Assembly (NCBI GenBank): GCA_013399875.1 | Contig: VXAZ01000459.1 | Location: 214,218-278,217, forward strand | Length of the DNA stretch: 64,000 bases | Source: Gymnorhina tibicen | Lineage: Eukaryota; Chordata; Aves; Passeriformes; Artamidae | Direction: 5' to 3' | Shown here: positions 11,701-23,700 of the stretch, one piece after another | Layout of the letters: every line of letters begins with the position of its first letter | How positions within the stretch are numbered: position 1 is the stretch's first letter | The notes under the pieces: generated by a model | Seen by the model: the letters and a program-made list of their open reading frames with translations, nothing else | Database searches by the model: none | Told to the model about the DNA's origin: nothing | Made by a program: the position numbers and the translations under genes

Positions 11701-14700
11701 GACAGACAGCCCGAGGGCCTGTGCAAAATGCATCCTCAGCTGCATTGCTGCAGCGTGGGTCGAAGGGCTGCTGCAGTGCCGGGGCTGGAGAAGGCTGAAG
11801 TTGTCTGGGAAGCAGGGTGGCTGCGTCCTGGTGGCTGTCGCCGTGCTGGAGCAGGGGCTGGAGGGTGCTGGGGGTGCCGGTGGCTGTCCCCACCACAGCA
11901 GAGGCTGCGGAGGCTGGCGAGCACAGCAGAGTCTGAGCTGAGCCAGGAGAGAGAGCAGCCGGCAGCAGCCGGAGGGAGAGGAGGGCTGGGCTGGAGCCTG
12001 GCCCTCGGAGAGCCTCCCCACACACCTGCCTGCCTTCCCCCCGTGATCCTGACCGGTGTTCCCCATCCTGGCAGTGCCCCAGGGCTGCCCCACGCCGGGG
12101 GGGTTCCCCCGCCTGCCTGCACATCCCTGCCCCGCTCCCATGCCGTAATGGAAAGGCACCTCTCCAACAGGTGAATAATTAAGGGCTCAACCGAGGGCCT
12201 CCAGCAAAGGGAGCTTTGTGAGGGAGAGGGATCTCTCTCACATTAACCTTTCCAATGTCAAAAGCCTTTTTGTGGGGAGGAGCTCCAGTCCCACGAGCTG
12301 TTTGGCACGCTTGGTTGTCTAATTAACAATGCTCGGGGAATGCCCCTTCCAGCCCCAAACCCCTGGATTTGGGGAATGGGTCCCACGTCCCCGGTGCAGG
12401 GCTGGGGACAGGGGTGCCACAGGCTGGCTCCTGGCAGATGGTTTGTTGTGCTGCCAGCCACTGGTGCCAAGGGCAGGAGCCCACCAGGCTTTGAGATCCC
12501 CTTTGGTGGGACTGGGGGCTGTGGCAGAGTGTGGGAGCTGCAGTGCTGTAGTGACAGGACAAGGAGAATGGATTCAAGATGACAGAGAGTAGGGTTAGAG
12601 TGGATATTAGGAACAAATTCTTCCCTGTGAGGGTGGGGAGGCCCTGGCACAGGGTGCCAGAGCAGCTGTGGCTGCCCCTGGATCCCTGGCAGTGCCCAAG
12701 GCCAGGTTGGACGGGGCTTGGAGCAGCCTGAGACAGTGGAAGGTGTCCCTGCCATGGCAGGGGTGGCACTGGATGGGCTTTAAGGTCTCTTCCAACCCAA
12801 ACCATTCTATGATTCCATGAAGGACACGACTCCCCCTGGCCAGCATGTGCCAGCACCGTGGAGGCTTGGGGACATCGCTGGGCTGGGGCAGAGGCATTGA
12901 GCAGGGCCAGATTGCTGCCGGATGCCAGCACCGAAGCCACCACTTCTGCGTGCCCGTGGCCTTGGGGAGATGGTGCCACCAGGGCGAGGGGCAGCGTCCC
13001 TGTGGGGCTCTGCAGCTCTGGCTCTGTCGGGGAAGGGAAGCGCTGTCCCAGAGATGCGGCTCCACCGGGACCGCGCGTGTGGCACTTGGCGGCCGCCACC
13101 GCGGAGCCGGGGACGCGAGGTGCTGGCAGGGCCTGGGCCGCAGACACGTTTGCCGGAGGAATCGGCTTCAGGCTCCCGCAGCTGAGCCCTGCTCCATGGC
13201 AACCCGGCGCGGGCTTATATTTCTCGTGACTGCTTGGCAGCCTGAAGTGATTTAGCAGGGGGGATCTCTGTGCGCGCCGGAGCCGCCGCCAGCGCGGCCG
13301 TGCCGGGGTGACCGCCACGCTCCCGGCCCTGCGGAGCTCCGGCTCCCGGGGCACCCCCTTCCCACGCCCCAGGAGCGGGCAGCCTGGACGGGCGGGATCC
13401 CACCGCCTCCTGCTGCCTGCAGAGCCACCTTCTCGCCAGTGCCGGGACAAGGATGTTTTAGGCTGCCTGTGCTTGTAGTAACGAGCCGGGGACTAAAGGT
13501 TGAAGTTAATGGGGTGGATGGTCAGGTGAGGTAGTGACCTACTTCCAGGGGCACCGGCACCGTAGGCACTGGGTGACGGTCCAGCCAATGTGTTTCCCTT
13601 CCCTTATCGCTCGGCCGTTCTGCTTTTCAGCACTTTTCCTGAACTCTGGCTCACAAATTATTATTTATTTATTTATGGCGGTTGTTTTCCTTTTTTTTCT
13701 TTTTCTTTCAATAACGGGAGCTTCCAAGAAACGCCGAAGGACTTTGCACAGCTCTGGCCGCTCTCAGGGCCTTGTCAGCCCTGTCCTTATCCAGCCCCGT
13801 CTCGCTGCGCTTCCCCATGTGGAGGCAACAGCCAAGGCCGAGCTGCTGCACTGAACCAGCTCACTGCCGAACGAACACGGGGAAAAGTAAAAGCTGGAAA
13901 TCTCCTTTGGCCCTGGAAGATCTGGAAACCCCCCGGGGGGAGGGGTTCTTCACGTGGCGAGTGCGGTATCTGCCGGTGGGGGGTGCGGAGGGGCTGGGGC
14001 AGCCCTGGGGACACGGCCCCGTCCCAGTAGCCAGAGTCACCTTTGATCTCTGCCGGCCCCGGGCAGCAATGTGGGGCTCAGGGAAAATACTTCCCTTATC
14101 TCACATCCCACTGCCCCGAGGCAAAGCCGGCAGGGCTGGGAGCCGGATGGGCACCCCAGCACCAGGAGCTTCCTTGGAGGAGCGAGATGGTGCTGAAGCG
14201 TGCCGGGAGCTCTTTACATCTGCGTGCCCGCTGTCCCCGTGGCCCCCTGCCCACCCAGCCTGGCGATGGGGACAAAGGGGACCATCGCAGGGCTGATGCG
14301 GCACTTCTCCCCTCCCCTGGGATGAGCAGCACACGCTTTATATGGATGTTTTTGTGCTGAGGTGGCGCCTCAAGCTCTTGCAGGGACTACAGTTGCAGGG
14401 CAGCAGCATATCTTTACTGAGATGCATTTTCTGAATTCTTCCTGTGCGCCCTGCGGCCTCGGCCAGGGCAGCAGCAGCCCCTCTGCTGAGCCAGCGCACG
14501 GCCAGGCCCCTCGGTTCCTGTTTCAGTTTGCTGCGGGTTTCACTCGGAGAGCAGCAGCTCATCACTGCTGTCATCACATCCCCCCCTTTGTCTGGGGAGG
14601 CTGCAGGACCCGGGTTGTCCCCGCCAAACGGGGGGAGCGGTGTGGGAAGTGTCATCCTTTCCCCCCCCTGCCGCCAAAGCCGCCTTCTCCACCTATTCCC

Positions 14701-17700
14701 CGAGGAACCCTCATTTCCGAATTTTCATGGACGTCAAAAGCGAGGAAATCCTGTGGCAAGGGCCGAGCGTCCTGAGCCGGGGCTCGGAGCCCGAGCTGGG
14801 GCAGCCGGCGGCGCGGTGGGGACGGAAGGAAGCCCAGCTGCCTCTCTTCGCGTTCGTTCTCCTCCCTCCTGCGCCGTGGAGGGGGGGATGTGGCTTTCGC
14901 AAGTGGCAGCTGGGGACCTGGCCGTCCTGCCACGAGGTGACCCACGGCCGGAGCAGCCCCAGCTGTCCCGGGGTGCAGGGGAGCTGCCGAGCAGTGTTTT
15001 TGCTGAGCCCTTCTTTCATTTTTTCGGCCGAGTTCCTGGGTAGGAGGGAGTCGCGTTGTTATTTTTTCATGAAGAAAGTGCATCTGTAGCTGCAGGGTGT
15101 TCAGGAGGCTGCCACGACCCTTTGCATGCACGCAGGACTGGCAGGGCTGGGCTGCAGCCGGGCCGGGTTGGAGTTGAGGTCAGCACTGGTCACGCTTGGC
15201 CATGGCTTGGCCGTGGCACGTGCCGGGGTGACAGCGAGGAGCTGGAGGTGCCAAACGGGACAGGATGGAGCAGGGACAGGCTCTGGCTCTCTTTCCCCTG
15301 CAGAGGCCAGTCCCTCTGCCAGCACGGCGTGGTGACACTGGCAGGCACAGAGCTGGGGTGGCCACGGTGCTTTGCTCCACGCGTGATCTGCCCAGGCAGA
15401 CCCCACGCTCCTGGGCTGGGAGCAGGGCGAGATCCCCCTGCCCGCGCGTGGGATCGGGGCTTGCGGGCAGAGCAGGGCAGGGGCTGCGCCTCGGTTCGTG
15501 CCAGGTGAGCCGCCAGCACCCGCTCCTGCCACACACAGGGTGCAAACCGGGCACCAGCACGGCGGGGCTGAACTTTGTCCAGCTCTAGTCCTCTGGCCTG
15601 ATTTCTTGGCGCTTTCCCTGCCTCGGTGCAAATGTTTGCGACTTCCACGGCCCTTGGCTTCCAGCTAATTGAACTTTGCATTCCCGTTGGCTTCCTGAGA
15701 ACCGCGGCTGCTGAGCTGCTTCCCTGTGCCCCGGGCTCGGGGACCTGCGGCTCTGCCCGTGCCAGGTGCGGGCGGGCTCAGAGCCACCTTCCCGCACCTT
15801 AATGACAGGAGGGTTTTCAAGCCTCCCCTCGAACAGCATAAACCCCAGAGCTCTGCAGAGCTGGAGATTTAAACCACCAGCATCGTTTCTCCTTTCGGGC
15901 GGGCTCGCACACAGTCACGACCAAACCGTGCTGATAATGAAAAGGGAAAAAAAAAAAAAAAATCGCAATTTTTTTTCTTAAAAAGGAAGTTTCTGTTTCT
16001 GTGTGGGCCCCACAGGGAGGCTGGCGCATGCGGGTTTGGAGTGCTAGAACCCATTTCCCAGGTAACAGAACTCAAGCCTGTGAGAACTGTGTGGTTTTCT
16101 CAGGCTGAAAGGTTGGATGGTATTTGAGCTGCTTTTTTTTTTCCTTGTTGCCGTGTTCTTTTAAGAAGGAATAAGTATGTCTATTTATATGTATTTTGAA
16201 AATGAAAGCACATGTCCCGTGTCCCCAGAAACCCTCATGGTACATGCTGTCACCCAGCTCTGGGGGGGGGACACTGCTTTGCTCATGACCACCCCCCAGC
16301 CCTCCCCAGCAGCTGAACTGGGGAGCAGCCCCTGGAGCTCGGGGCGAGCTGTGGTCGGTGTGCAGGACATTCTCTTGGGAGTTCTCTGTGGGACCGGAGG
16401 CTTCGGGATGTGGAAGTGGATGCAGCAGGAAGGAAGTTGGTAGCTGAGAGGAGAGCGGTGTCCCAGGGGGGATGTTGGGACAGCACGGATGGGAAGGGCT
16501 GGAGCTGCCTGATTTACTTGATTTACTCCTGTTGACTCCTCCTGCCCATGCTTCGGGTGGTGCTGCCTGGCCCGCCTGCAGTGCTGGCTTCTCCATTCCT
16601 CTGCCAGGGCGTGTGGGATGCAGAGCGGTCTCCCTGTGGAGAACAGGGCTGCCCGTGAGGGTCTGCTTGCCCTGGCTGCCTCCTCTCAGTGCCCACCTCC
16701 TGCCCGCTGCCCGTCTGCCCAGAGGAGCTGGAAACCCGTCTGCATGTCCAGCTGAGTTGAAAATACATGAAAGGCAGATTATCAGGGGGAGACTGTCCTC
16801 ATCTCTGCTGCTCGCTTATGGCAGTGCAAGGACCTGGAAATACAGCTTTCAAGTTTCTCTCTGTATTTATGTAACCCAAACGAACTCTTTTTTGGAAAGA
16901 GCCACTCTGTCTCATTTAGATACCTAAATATAGCAGCCGCTCCGGAGGGAGGATTAGCCTGCGAGTGCCCTGGCGGCTATGGGACCTTTGGGCACGGGTG
17001 TTATGGGGACTTTAAACCCCATTCAGTGGGGCCTGGGGGGATTTTTCCCCTTGCCACTATCAGGATGGGCTTGCAGCGTTCCGCGTCAGCGGGGAGCTCA
17101 CGGCAGTGACCGGGTTGGGAAGCACAAACCTGTGGAGATGTGGACTGCAGGGATTTCTCTGAATGTCTCGATGTCTTTTGAGGCCAGAGCCCATCTATGC
17201 CCAAACACGCCGTTTGTTATCGTGCCATCACCTCCCCTTGGAGGGAGGATCTGTGCTCCAAAGCGCTGAGGCAGAGCTGAGCTACGGGGTGAAACCTCCA
17301 CATCCAGCCCTGCCAAAGGGCCCCGTGGGGCTGCAGCACCTTGGGGTGATCAGTCAGGGCTGCTGGAGAGGAATCTCCCCCACAGTGTGGGGCTGGGTGG
17401 AAAGGCAGGGAAGTGCAAGAGTCCTTCTGCCTGTAGGTGCACCTCGGGCAGCAAAGCCTTTGAGCTCCTTTAGGGAAAGGTGTGGGACCAAGCCTTTGAA
17501 ATGCCAAGCTCAGGGACACCCCACAGGTGCCATTTCCCTTTGCCAGGGATGTTCATGGACGTTCAGGGACACCCACCCTCCTGGGCACCAGGGCCTGTGC
17601 ACTCCTCCGAGACGCAGGTGTTGGCAGGATCCGGGCACCGTGCACATCCCATGGACCCACTTCTGCTTCTTCACACGCCAGAGCTCTTTGCCTTTGGAGT

Positions 17701-20700
17701 GAGCACAAGAGATGGATCTGACCATGTGGTGTGGGGAGGCTCTGGTGCACCCCTGGGATCAGCCAGGCTTGCACCTTGCACCAAGCATTGATGGAAACTG
17801 AGTTCCTCAGAGGTGCACAGGGTGACCTTTGCTTTTGTCTCTTACCATTTCCAGCTGCCCTGCAGTGAGGGTGCCATGTGTCCCTTCCAAGGGAGTGGGG
17901 AGCAGCTGTGTGTGTGCGTGCTGGTGTCCCAGGGACTTGGGGACACATGCTGCAGGGGTCTCTGCAGCTGGCTCGTTACAAGAGTGTGGAGAGGACACCC
18001 TTGTGTTCCCCTCTTGCTTCGCAGCGCTGACACGAGCGGCTCCCTGGCCTGGTGCTGCTGCAGGGGCTCCTTGGGGTTTGGGGACACACAGGGGCTGCCT
18101 CGTGTTTCCTGCAGGAGAGCAGAGGGTCCCTCAGCTGTCCGAGCACTGCCTCTGTGCTTCTCGTGTTGCTTCCTTTGCACGCAGCGGCTCTGCCTCCCTG
18201 CACGCCTCGTCCCCCCGCCGCCCATCCCTGCCCCTCGCCGTGCCCTGTGCCCAGCTGGGAGCTGTGCAGCCTGTGGTGTGCAGGCTCCTCTGCCACCCCC
18301 GCCAGCCCCCCGGGGCAGGAGCCACCTGGCTAAACCGCGGGACCCCAGGGACGTGTCAGGGAACACCTGCACGCCGGCTTCACACGGTGCCCTTGGACAA
18401 CCTTGCGAACCTCGGCGCGACGTCCCCTCGGCTCCCACGGCACGGCAGGGACCGGGCAGGTCCTGCTTGGGTCACGCCCTGCTCAGGTCTGTGTTACTGG
18501 GCCCTAGCAGGGTGCAGGTGAAATGGAGAAGGCAGAGGCTGTGCAGTGGCAGGGGAGGCGGCGGCGCAGCGGGGCTCCGTGCGGAGGGCTCGCAGTGTCC
18601 CCAGGATCCCCAAGCTCCCTGGCAGATGGCTGCAGCCCTCCCGCCCTGCTCCGAGGAATACAAATGTGCGGCAGATACGGTTACCCGGCCCCGGCAGCGG
18701 TGTTGGCTTTCATCTAGATCGATATCCCTGCCGGCCTGCGTCTGCGGGAGTGCTCAGCTGGCAGCGCAAGCCTGGCCGGGAGCAGACACCTGCCGAGGCT
18801 CTGCTGCCCGCTGCAGCCCCTGCCCGTCCGTGTGTCCGGCTGCCTCGGCGTGGAGGCAGCGCCGCTGCTGCGCCGTCCGGCTCCGTCATGCGTAAAATGT
18901 AATAAATAGGGCCATAAGCCTTTTACAAAGTCTATTTCCACTCTTGGATCCGGGATTTAATGCATGGCTGCTTAGAGAGGCTGAGGATTTCAGGGGTCAT
19001 CGAGGCTAATTGCGCTGCTGGAATAAAAGGGTGCGCGGCGAGGATCCTGTGCGCGGGCGGGAAGGGGTGCCGGGGGTCCTGGCCCCCCGCCCGCTGCTCC
19101 GGCCCCATGTGCTCGCTGCCAGCAGCCCGGGAATGCCACAGCCACGCGTGGCAGCTTGGCAAGGGCTGGGGTCCCCAGGGAGGGCTCTTTTGGGGCCGGG
19201 GAGGCCGAGCCAGCTGGGGAGTCACATGCTGCCGGTGTTCGGTTCCCCGGTGCTCCGTGGTGTCCCCGTGTGTCTGACCGGGCGCGTCTGGCTGGAGCGC
19301 TTGATCTGAGATGACCTGTAAGCCAGGGAAAGCCTCCGCGGGGCCAAGGGCCAGTGAGGATCGGGGCTGTCCCGGTGCCAGCTCGGCCCCAGCCTGCAGC
19401 ATCTCCTTCAGCTGCAGAGAGGAGCTGGGTACCATCCTGCCAGGCTGTGCTGGCGGGCCCTGATGCCACAGGCTGGGGTGCGAAGGGACGTGTGTCCTGC
19501 TGCAGGGGAGACGGCCCCGCCGGGAATGGGAGTGCAGTGCTGGGGGCAGAACCTTGGGCACAGACCCGAATGGGTGCTCCGGGGCTGGGTGGCCGACGCA
19601 GGGCTGGGGTCAGGAGCTGGACAGCGCTTTCCTGGAGGTGCCAGGGAGGGGCGGATGGGATGTGCAGGCTCTGCATCACCAGGACAGCTGGCAGCCACAC
19701 GCGAAGCGAGGGGGACCCAGATGCCCCGAGGCTGCCGGGGCTTCGCCCTGTGCCAGCCTCTCGCTCTTGCAGGGCTGGCAGGGCCGTGCCGCCGGCCACG
19801 GCAGACGGAGGATGCCAGCTCCGCTCAGTGACTTCGCTGGCTGATCCCGTCATCTCCATCTCGCGCCAAGTGCTGAAGTCGCCATGGAAACCGGCATGGC
19901 AGCAGCCTCGCCAGCAGCTCCACAGCATCCTTGCTCCAAGCGCCGGCCGGTGACGGGTGACCGGCGGTGAGTGACCGGCGGCGGGCGACCGGTGGCAGGC
20001 TCGGCCCCCGCTGCCGGTCCCCGTTCCTCGAGGGCGTCAGTGCCACTGCTGGGCTCGGGGATGCACACGGGGTCCTTCCCCGGCGCCGTGGCAGGGCCCG
20101 ATCCTTCATCCCGCTCCTCCATCCCGCAGAGCCTCGCAGGAAGCACAGAGCAAGAGCCCGATAGTACTGCTATTAATAGTACCTGCTCACAAAGTTATCT
20201 TTAGCTGCACTGCTCCCACCTTCATTCATAACAGCCGCGGCACGGGCCTGACTCCTCGCCCTGCTGCTGGAGTGGCTTTGAGGCAACCCCGGCCTCCCCA
20301 GGTGCCCCACTCGCCTGGGCTTCCACCGCTCACCAGCCTTTCCTTTGCCTGTGGAAATGGATGAGCTTCAAACCTTTCCCCGTAGTGGGAAGTGGAGCTG
20401 GATTTTTTTTTTCCAGGGTTCATTTTTCTGCGGTGACCGTAACTGTGAACTCTGCTTGCCTTCGCCTCTCCTCCCACGTCGCTGCTGTGCAGCAGGGCTG
20501 TGTCTTGCCAAAGGCTTTCTCCCTGGAGCATCCCTGCTGGAAGTCCACGCTGGTGCTGGGATTTTGCTTGATCAGTGGAGGAGGCAGTGCCTGAACTTGA
20601 CTATTGGGGATGGAGTATTTTCCACTTGTATTTCAGTGGGTGTTTTCATAGGTTTCAAGCTGCGGTCCACCCTTCCCAGCATCTTTCATCTCCAGAGCTC

Positions 20701-23700
20701 ACACAGCTCCTGGGAGGGTGCAGGGCTTTGAAAGGGCTTTGAGGATTCAAGGGCTCATCCCACTGCTTTGAGGCAGCATCTCCCACCGTTGCCAGGGAAA
20801 GGCCTATTTCTCCTATTCTTGAACTCGGCAGTCGCCGAGTTCCTCAGGTTCCTGGATTAATCTGTTCCTGCCTTTAATGAGCTGCCTCATTAAAGTGTTT
20901 TTCCCTAATAACCAACCCTCCGGGCTGGGTGATGTTCAGCTGCAGACAACTGGAGACCTGCAGGCTGCAAAGGGCTGTTCAGGCTGCGTGTGGGGTGCAG
21001 GATGAGCACCATCCCTCTTCTCCCACGCGGTGCCAACAAGGCTGGGAAGGGAGCAGCCCAAAGCACCCCAAACCTGCCTCTCCTGGGCTTCCCCACCTGA
21101 TTTACTGCACCCACAAACTACAGGGCAGGCTGCACTGGGGACGGCATCTGCAGCAGACTGGGGATACTGGGACTAAACCATCCTGCTGCAGAGTCTTCCC
21201 GCAAAATGTTCTTCCCCAGGGATGTGCAGCACCGGGGCTGCTCAACGTCACCCGGGAGCCGAACCTGTGGGTGCACGCCTGCACCCCTTGGGCTGGGAGG
21301 CATCTGCCCAGCCCTAATGAGGGGGTTTGAGCTGCTTGCCTTGGTGCCTGGGAGCTGATCGGGCCGGTTTGGATAAATGGAAGTGGAAATCTCCCTCCTG
21401 GGGGCCTGCTCTGTGTGGAGGAGTGCACACACAGCTTGCAGCCGTGGCCCCGCGGGAGCATCCACCCTGCAGGCATCGCTCCCACCTGGTTCCCTTGTCC
21501 TGCAGGCATCTGTCCCACCTGGTCCCCCGCCTCCGTGGTGGCCGCCCTGGGCGAGATGGGTGAAGGGTGGGAGCCCTTGGAGCGATGGCCATGAAGGAGC
21601 AGCTCCAGCAGAGCCTCTGGCGAGGCGGCAGCGCCCCACGGCTGCCACAGCCCCTGTCCCCAGGCCCTGGTTTTTAGGGTGGCAGTGATGCAAGGCAGGA
21701 AGGTGCCTGGGACTGGGGCTGCTCCATTTATATTTAGCTGACCCAGTTGCTGAGCGGGGGCTGCCGGCCCCTCCTGGTGCTGCAACTTGGGGTGCTGCGA
21801 GGGGATGCAGCAGCAGCATCCGGCTGGGAGTGCGTCCTGCATCCCTGCGTCCCTGCATCCCTGCATCCCTGCAGCCTGCTCTGGAAGGGCTGGGCTGTGC
21901 TGACAGCCGCTCTGCAGCCTGCCAGCCCCTCAGCACCCCTCCCAGCCCCCCCATCCACCAGCACCCCAGGTCCCCCAGGGAAGGAGGAGCTGCTGGTGCC
22001 CCAGCAGAGATGGAGAGGCAGAAATTGCTGCTGGAGGGGCCACCCTGAGGTTGTGCACAGGCTGAGGCAGGATCAGGCAGTGCTCAAGCCCCGTTCCTGG
22101 AGGCATCCCATGGGGTTATCCTGCCTCTCCAGCCTCAGCTCACCCCGCCAGCATCCTGCTGCTGTCTGCGGTGGGTGCTGCCGGTGTATGAGGGGCTTGA
22201 GGGGACTCCTGGAAAACGTTGGGCTGCCAAAACACATCCTCTCAGTGCCGAGCACCTGCGAGGCAGCTGCTTCCCCAGGGCAGGAAGGAGATAAAAAGAA
22301 AATCTCTTTCAAAGGCAGGGTGGCCTCCTCCCCGGGATCAGGGCGTGTGGCCAGGATGCTTTCCCGAAAAGAGCCGCTATCCCCGCGTGGTTGCCGGTGA
22401 GGGGCTGGAGGGGACGTGGTGTTCCCATGCCGATGTCCCTGTGGCCGGGTGTTTCCAGGGCTGTTGTGGTTGGCACACCTGGAGAAAGGCGAGTCCCCAA
22501 GGCAGGTCAGAGCAAAGCACTTGCTGCGGAAAGGGAAATTAATTATGGGCACTTTGCTGCGCTCCAAGTGACTGCAAAGGCTGATGTTTCTCCTGTCGGC
22601 CGATAAACTAATTGTAATGGCAAAACCTCAACAAAAGCCAGGCTCTTAAATGCTTTCTTAATTAATATTTCTCAATAATCACTTGACGTCAATGACCAAT
22701 TAAAACTTTGGAGAAGGGAAGTTGTTGTTAAGTGCCCGATACCTTTGCTCCTCCAGTCGCTGCAGCTCTGATGAATCCTGCAGAAAAGCACCGGGAAGGC
22801 CAAGCCCAATGTTTTTAAAGGAAAACATTTAGCAGGAAAAACGTGAATATTCACGTGAGTGTCCGCGGGGACAAGAGGGGGGAAGCTGAGCTGTCACTTG
22901 GCTCTGCTGCTCCCTGCTGAGCAGCCAGCAAGGGGTGGCAGTGCAGGCACCCAGAGGGGTGGCACCCGGGGGTGCCCCTTTCCTGCCCCTCCGCTGTGCT
23001 GAGCCCCCAGGGGCAGCACGAGTGGAAGGGCACCTTTTCAGGGAGTCCATGTTCAAGGGGTCTTTAAGGTCCTGCTGAGTGTCCTGTCCCATGGTGGGCC
23101 ACCTCCTTTATTTGTCATGTGCCTCCTCCTCCTTCTCTTTCTCCTTCTCCTCCTTCCCACAGCCTGTCTGAGGTCAGCATCTCCCGGCTCGGCCCTGCCA
23201 GGCCTGAAAGCATCACCAGCTGGATTTTATTGGGTGGGAGTTGAGTGGTCCCCGATCCATCTACTGGGAAGGAGCCTCTGGAAAGCTGCCATCCATCTCC
23301 CTGCAGTGCTCGTGGCTGCAGCGCAGTGCTGGCAGGGTTAATGTCCTCCTCCTCCTCCTCCTTCTCCTTCTCCTCCTTCTCCTCTCAGCTCCACAGCCAT
23401 CTTAAAACCGCTGGAGCCAGAGCTGTGCACTCCCTGCTCCCGCTCCTTTTACAGTATGGGCTGGCTGGCCGGGGAGCCCGGCCGGCTCCTCATCCATCCA
23501 ACTCTTTTCCTTCTTTGGATGTCCCCTGCTCTGGCTGCCCGGGCACTGCCTCCATCCCACGGGACCCGTGCCCCTGGCAAGGGGCGATGGCCGAGGCCAG
23601 GGGCTGCCCGGGGCTGGGCTCAGCAATCCCAGAGTGAGATTTTTTGCCCGGGTTTCTCCAGGACAGCGCTGGGTGCCTGCCAACGTGGATGCCAGCGGCT

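Noticed and set aside
12323..13450. Long minus-strand open frame (375 codons) in intron 1
   Set aside because: It runs antisense through a CR1 fragment and GC-rich sequence, shows no domain, and overlaps open frames in other phases; high GC makes stop codons rare here.
17813..18895. Plus-strand open frame of 360 codons in intron 1
   Set aside because: It is Cys/Ser/Arg/Pro-rich composition noise, without a plausible exon boundary or homologous protein.
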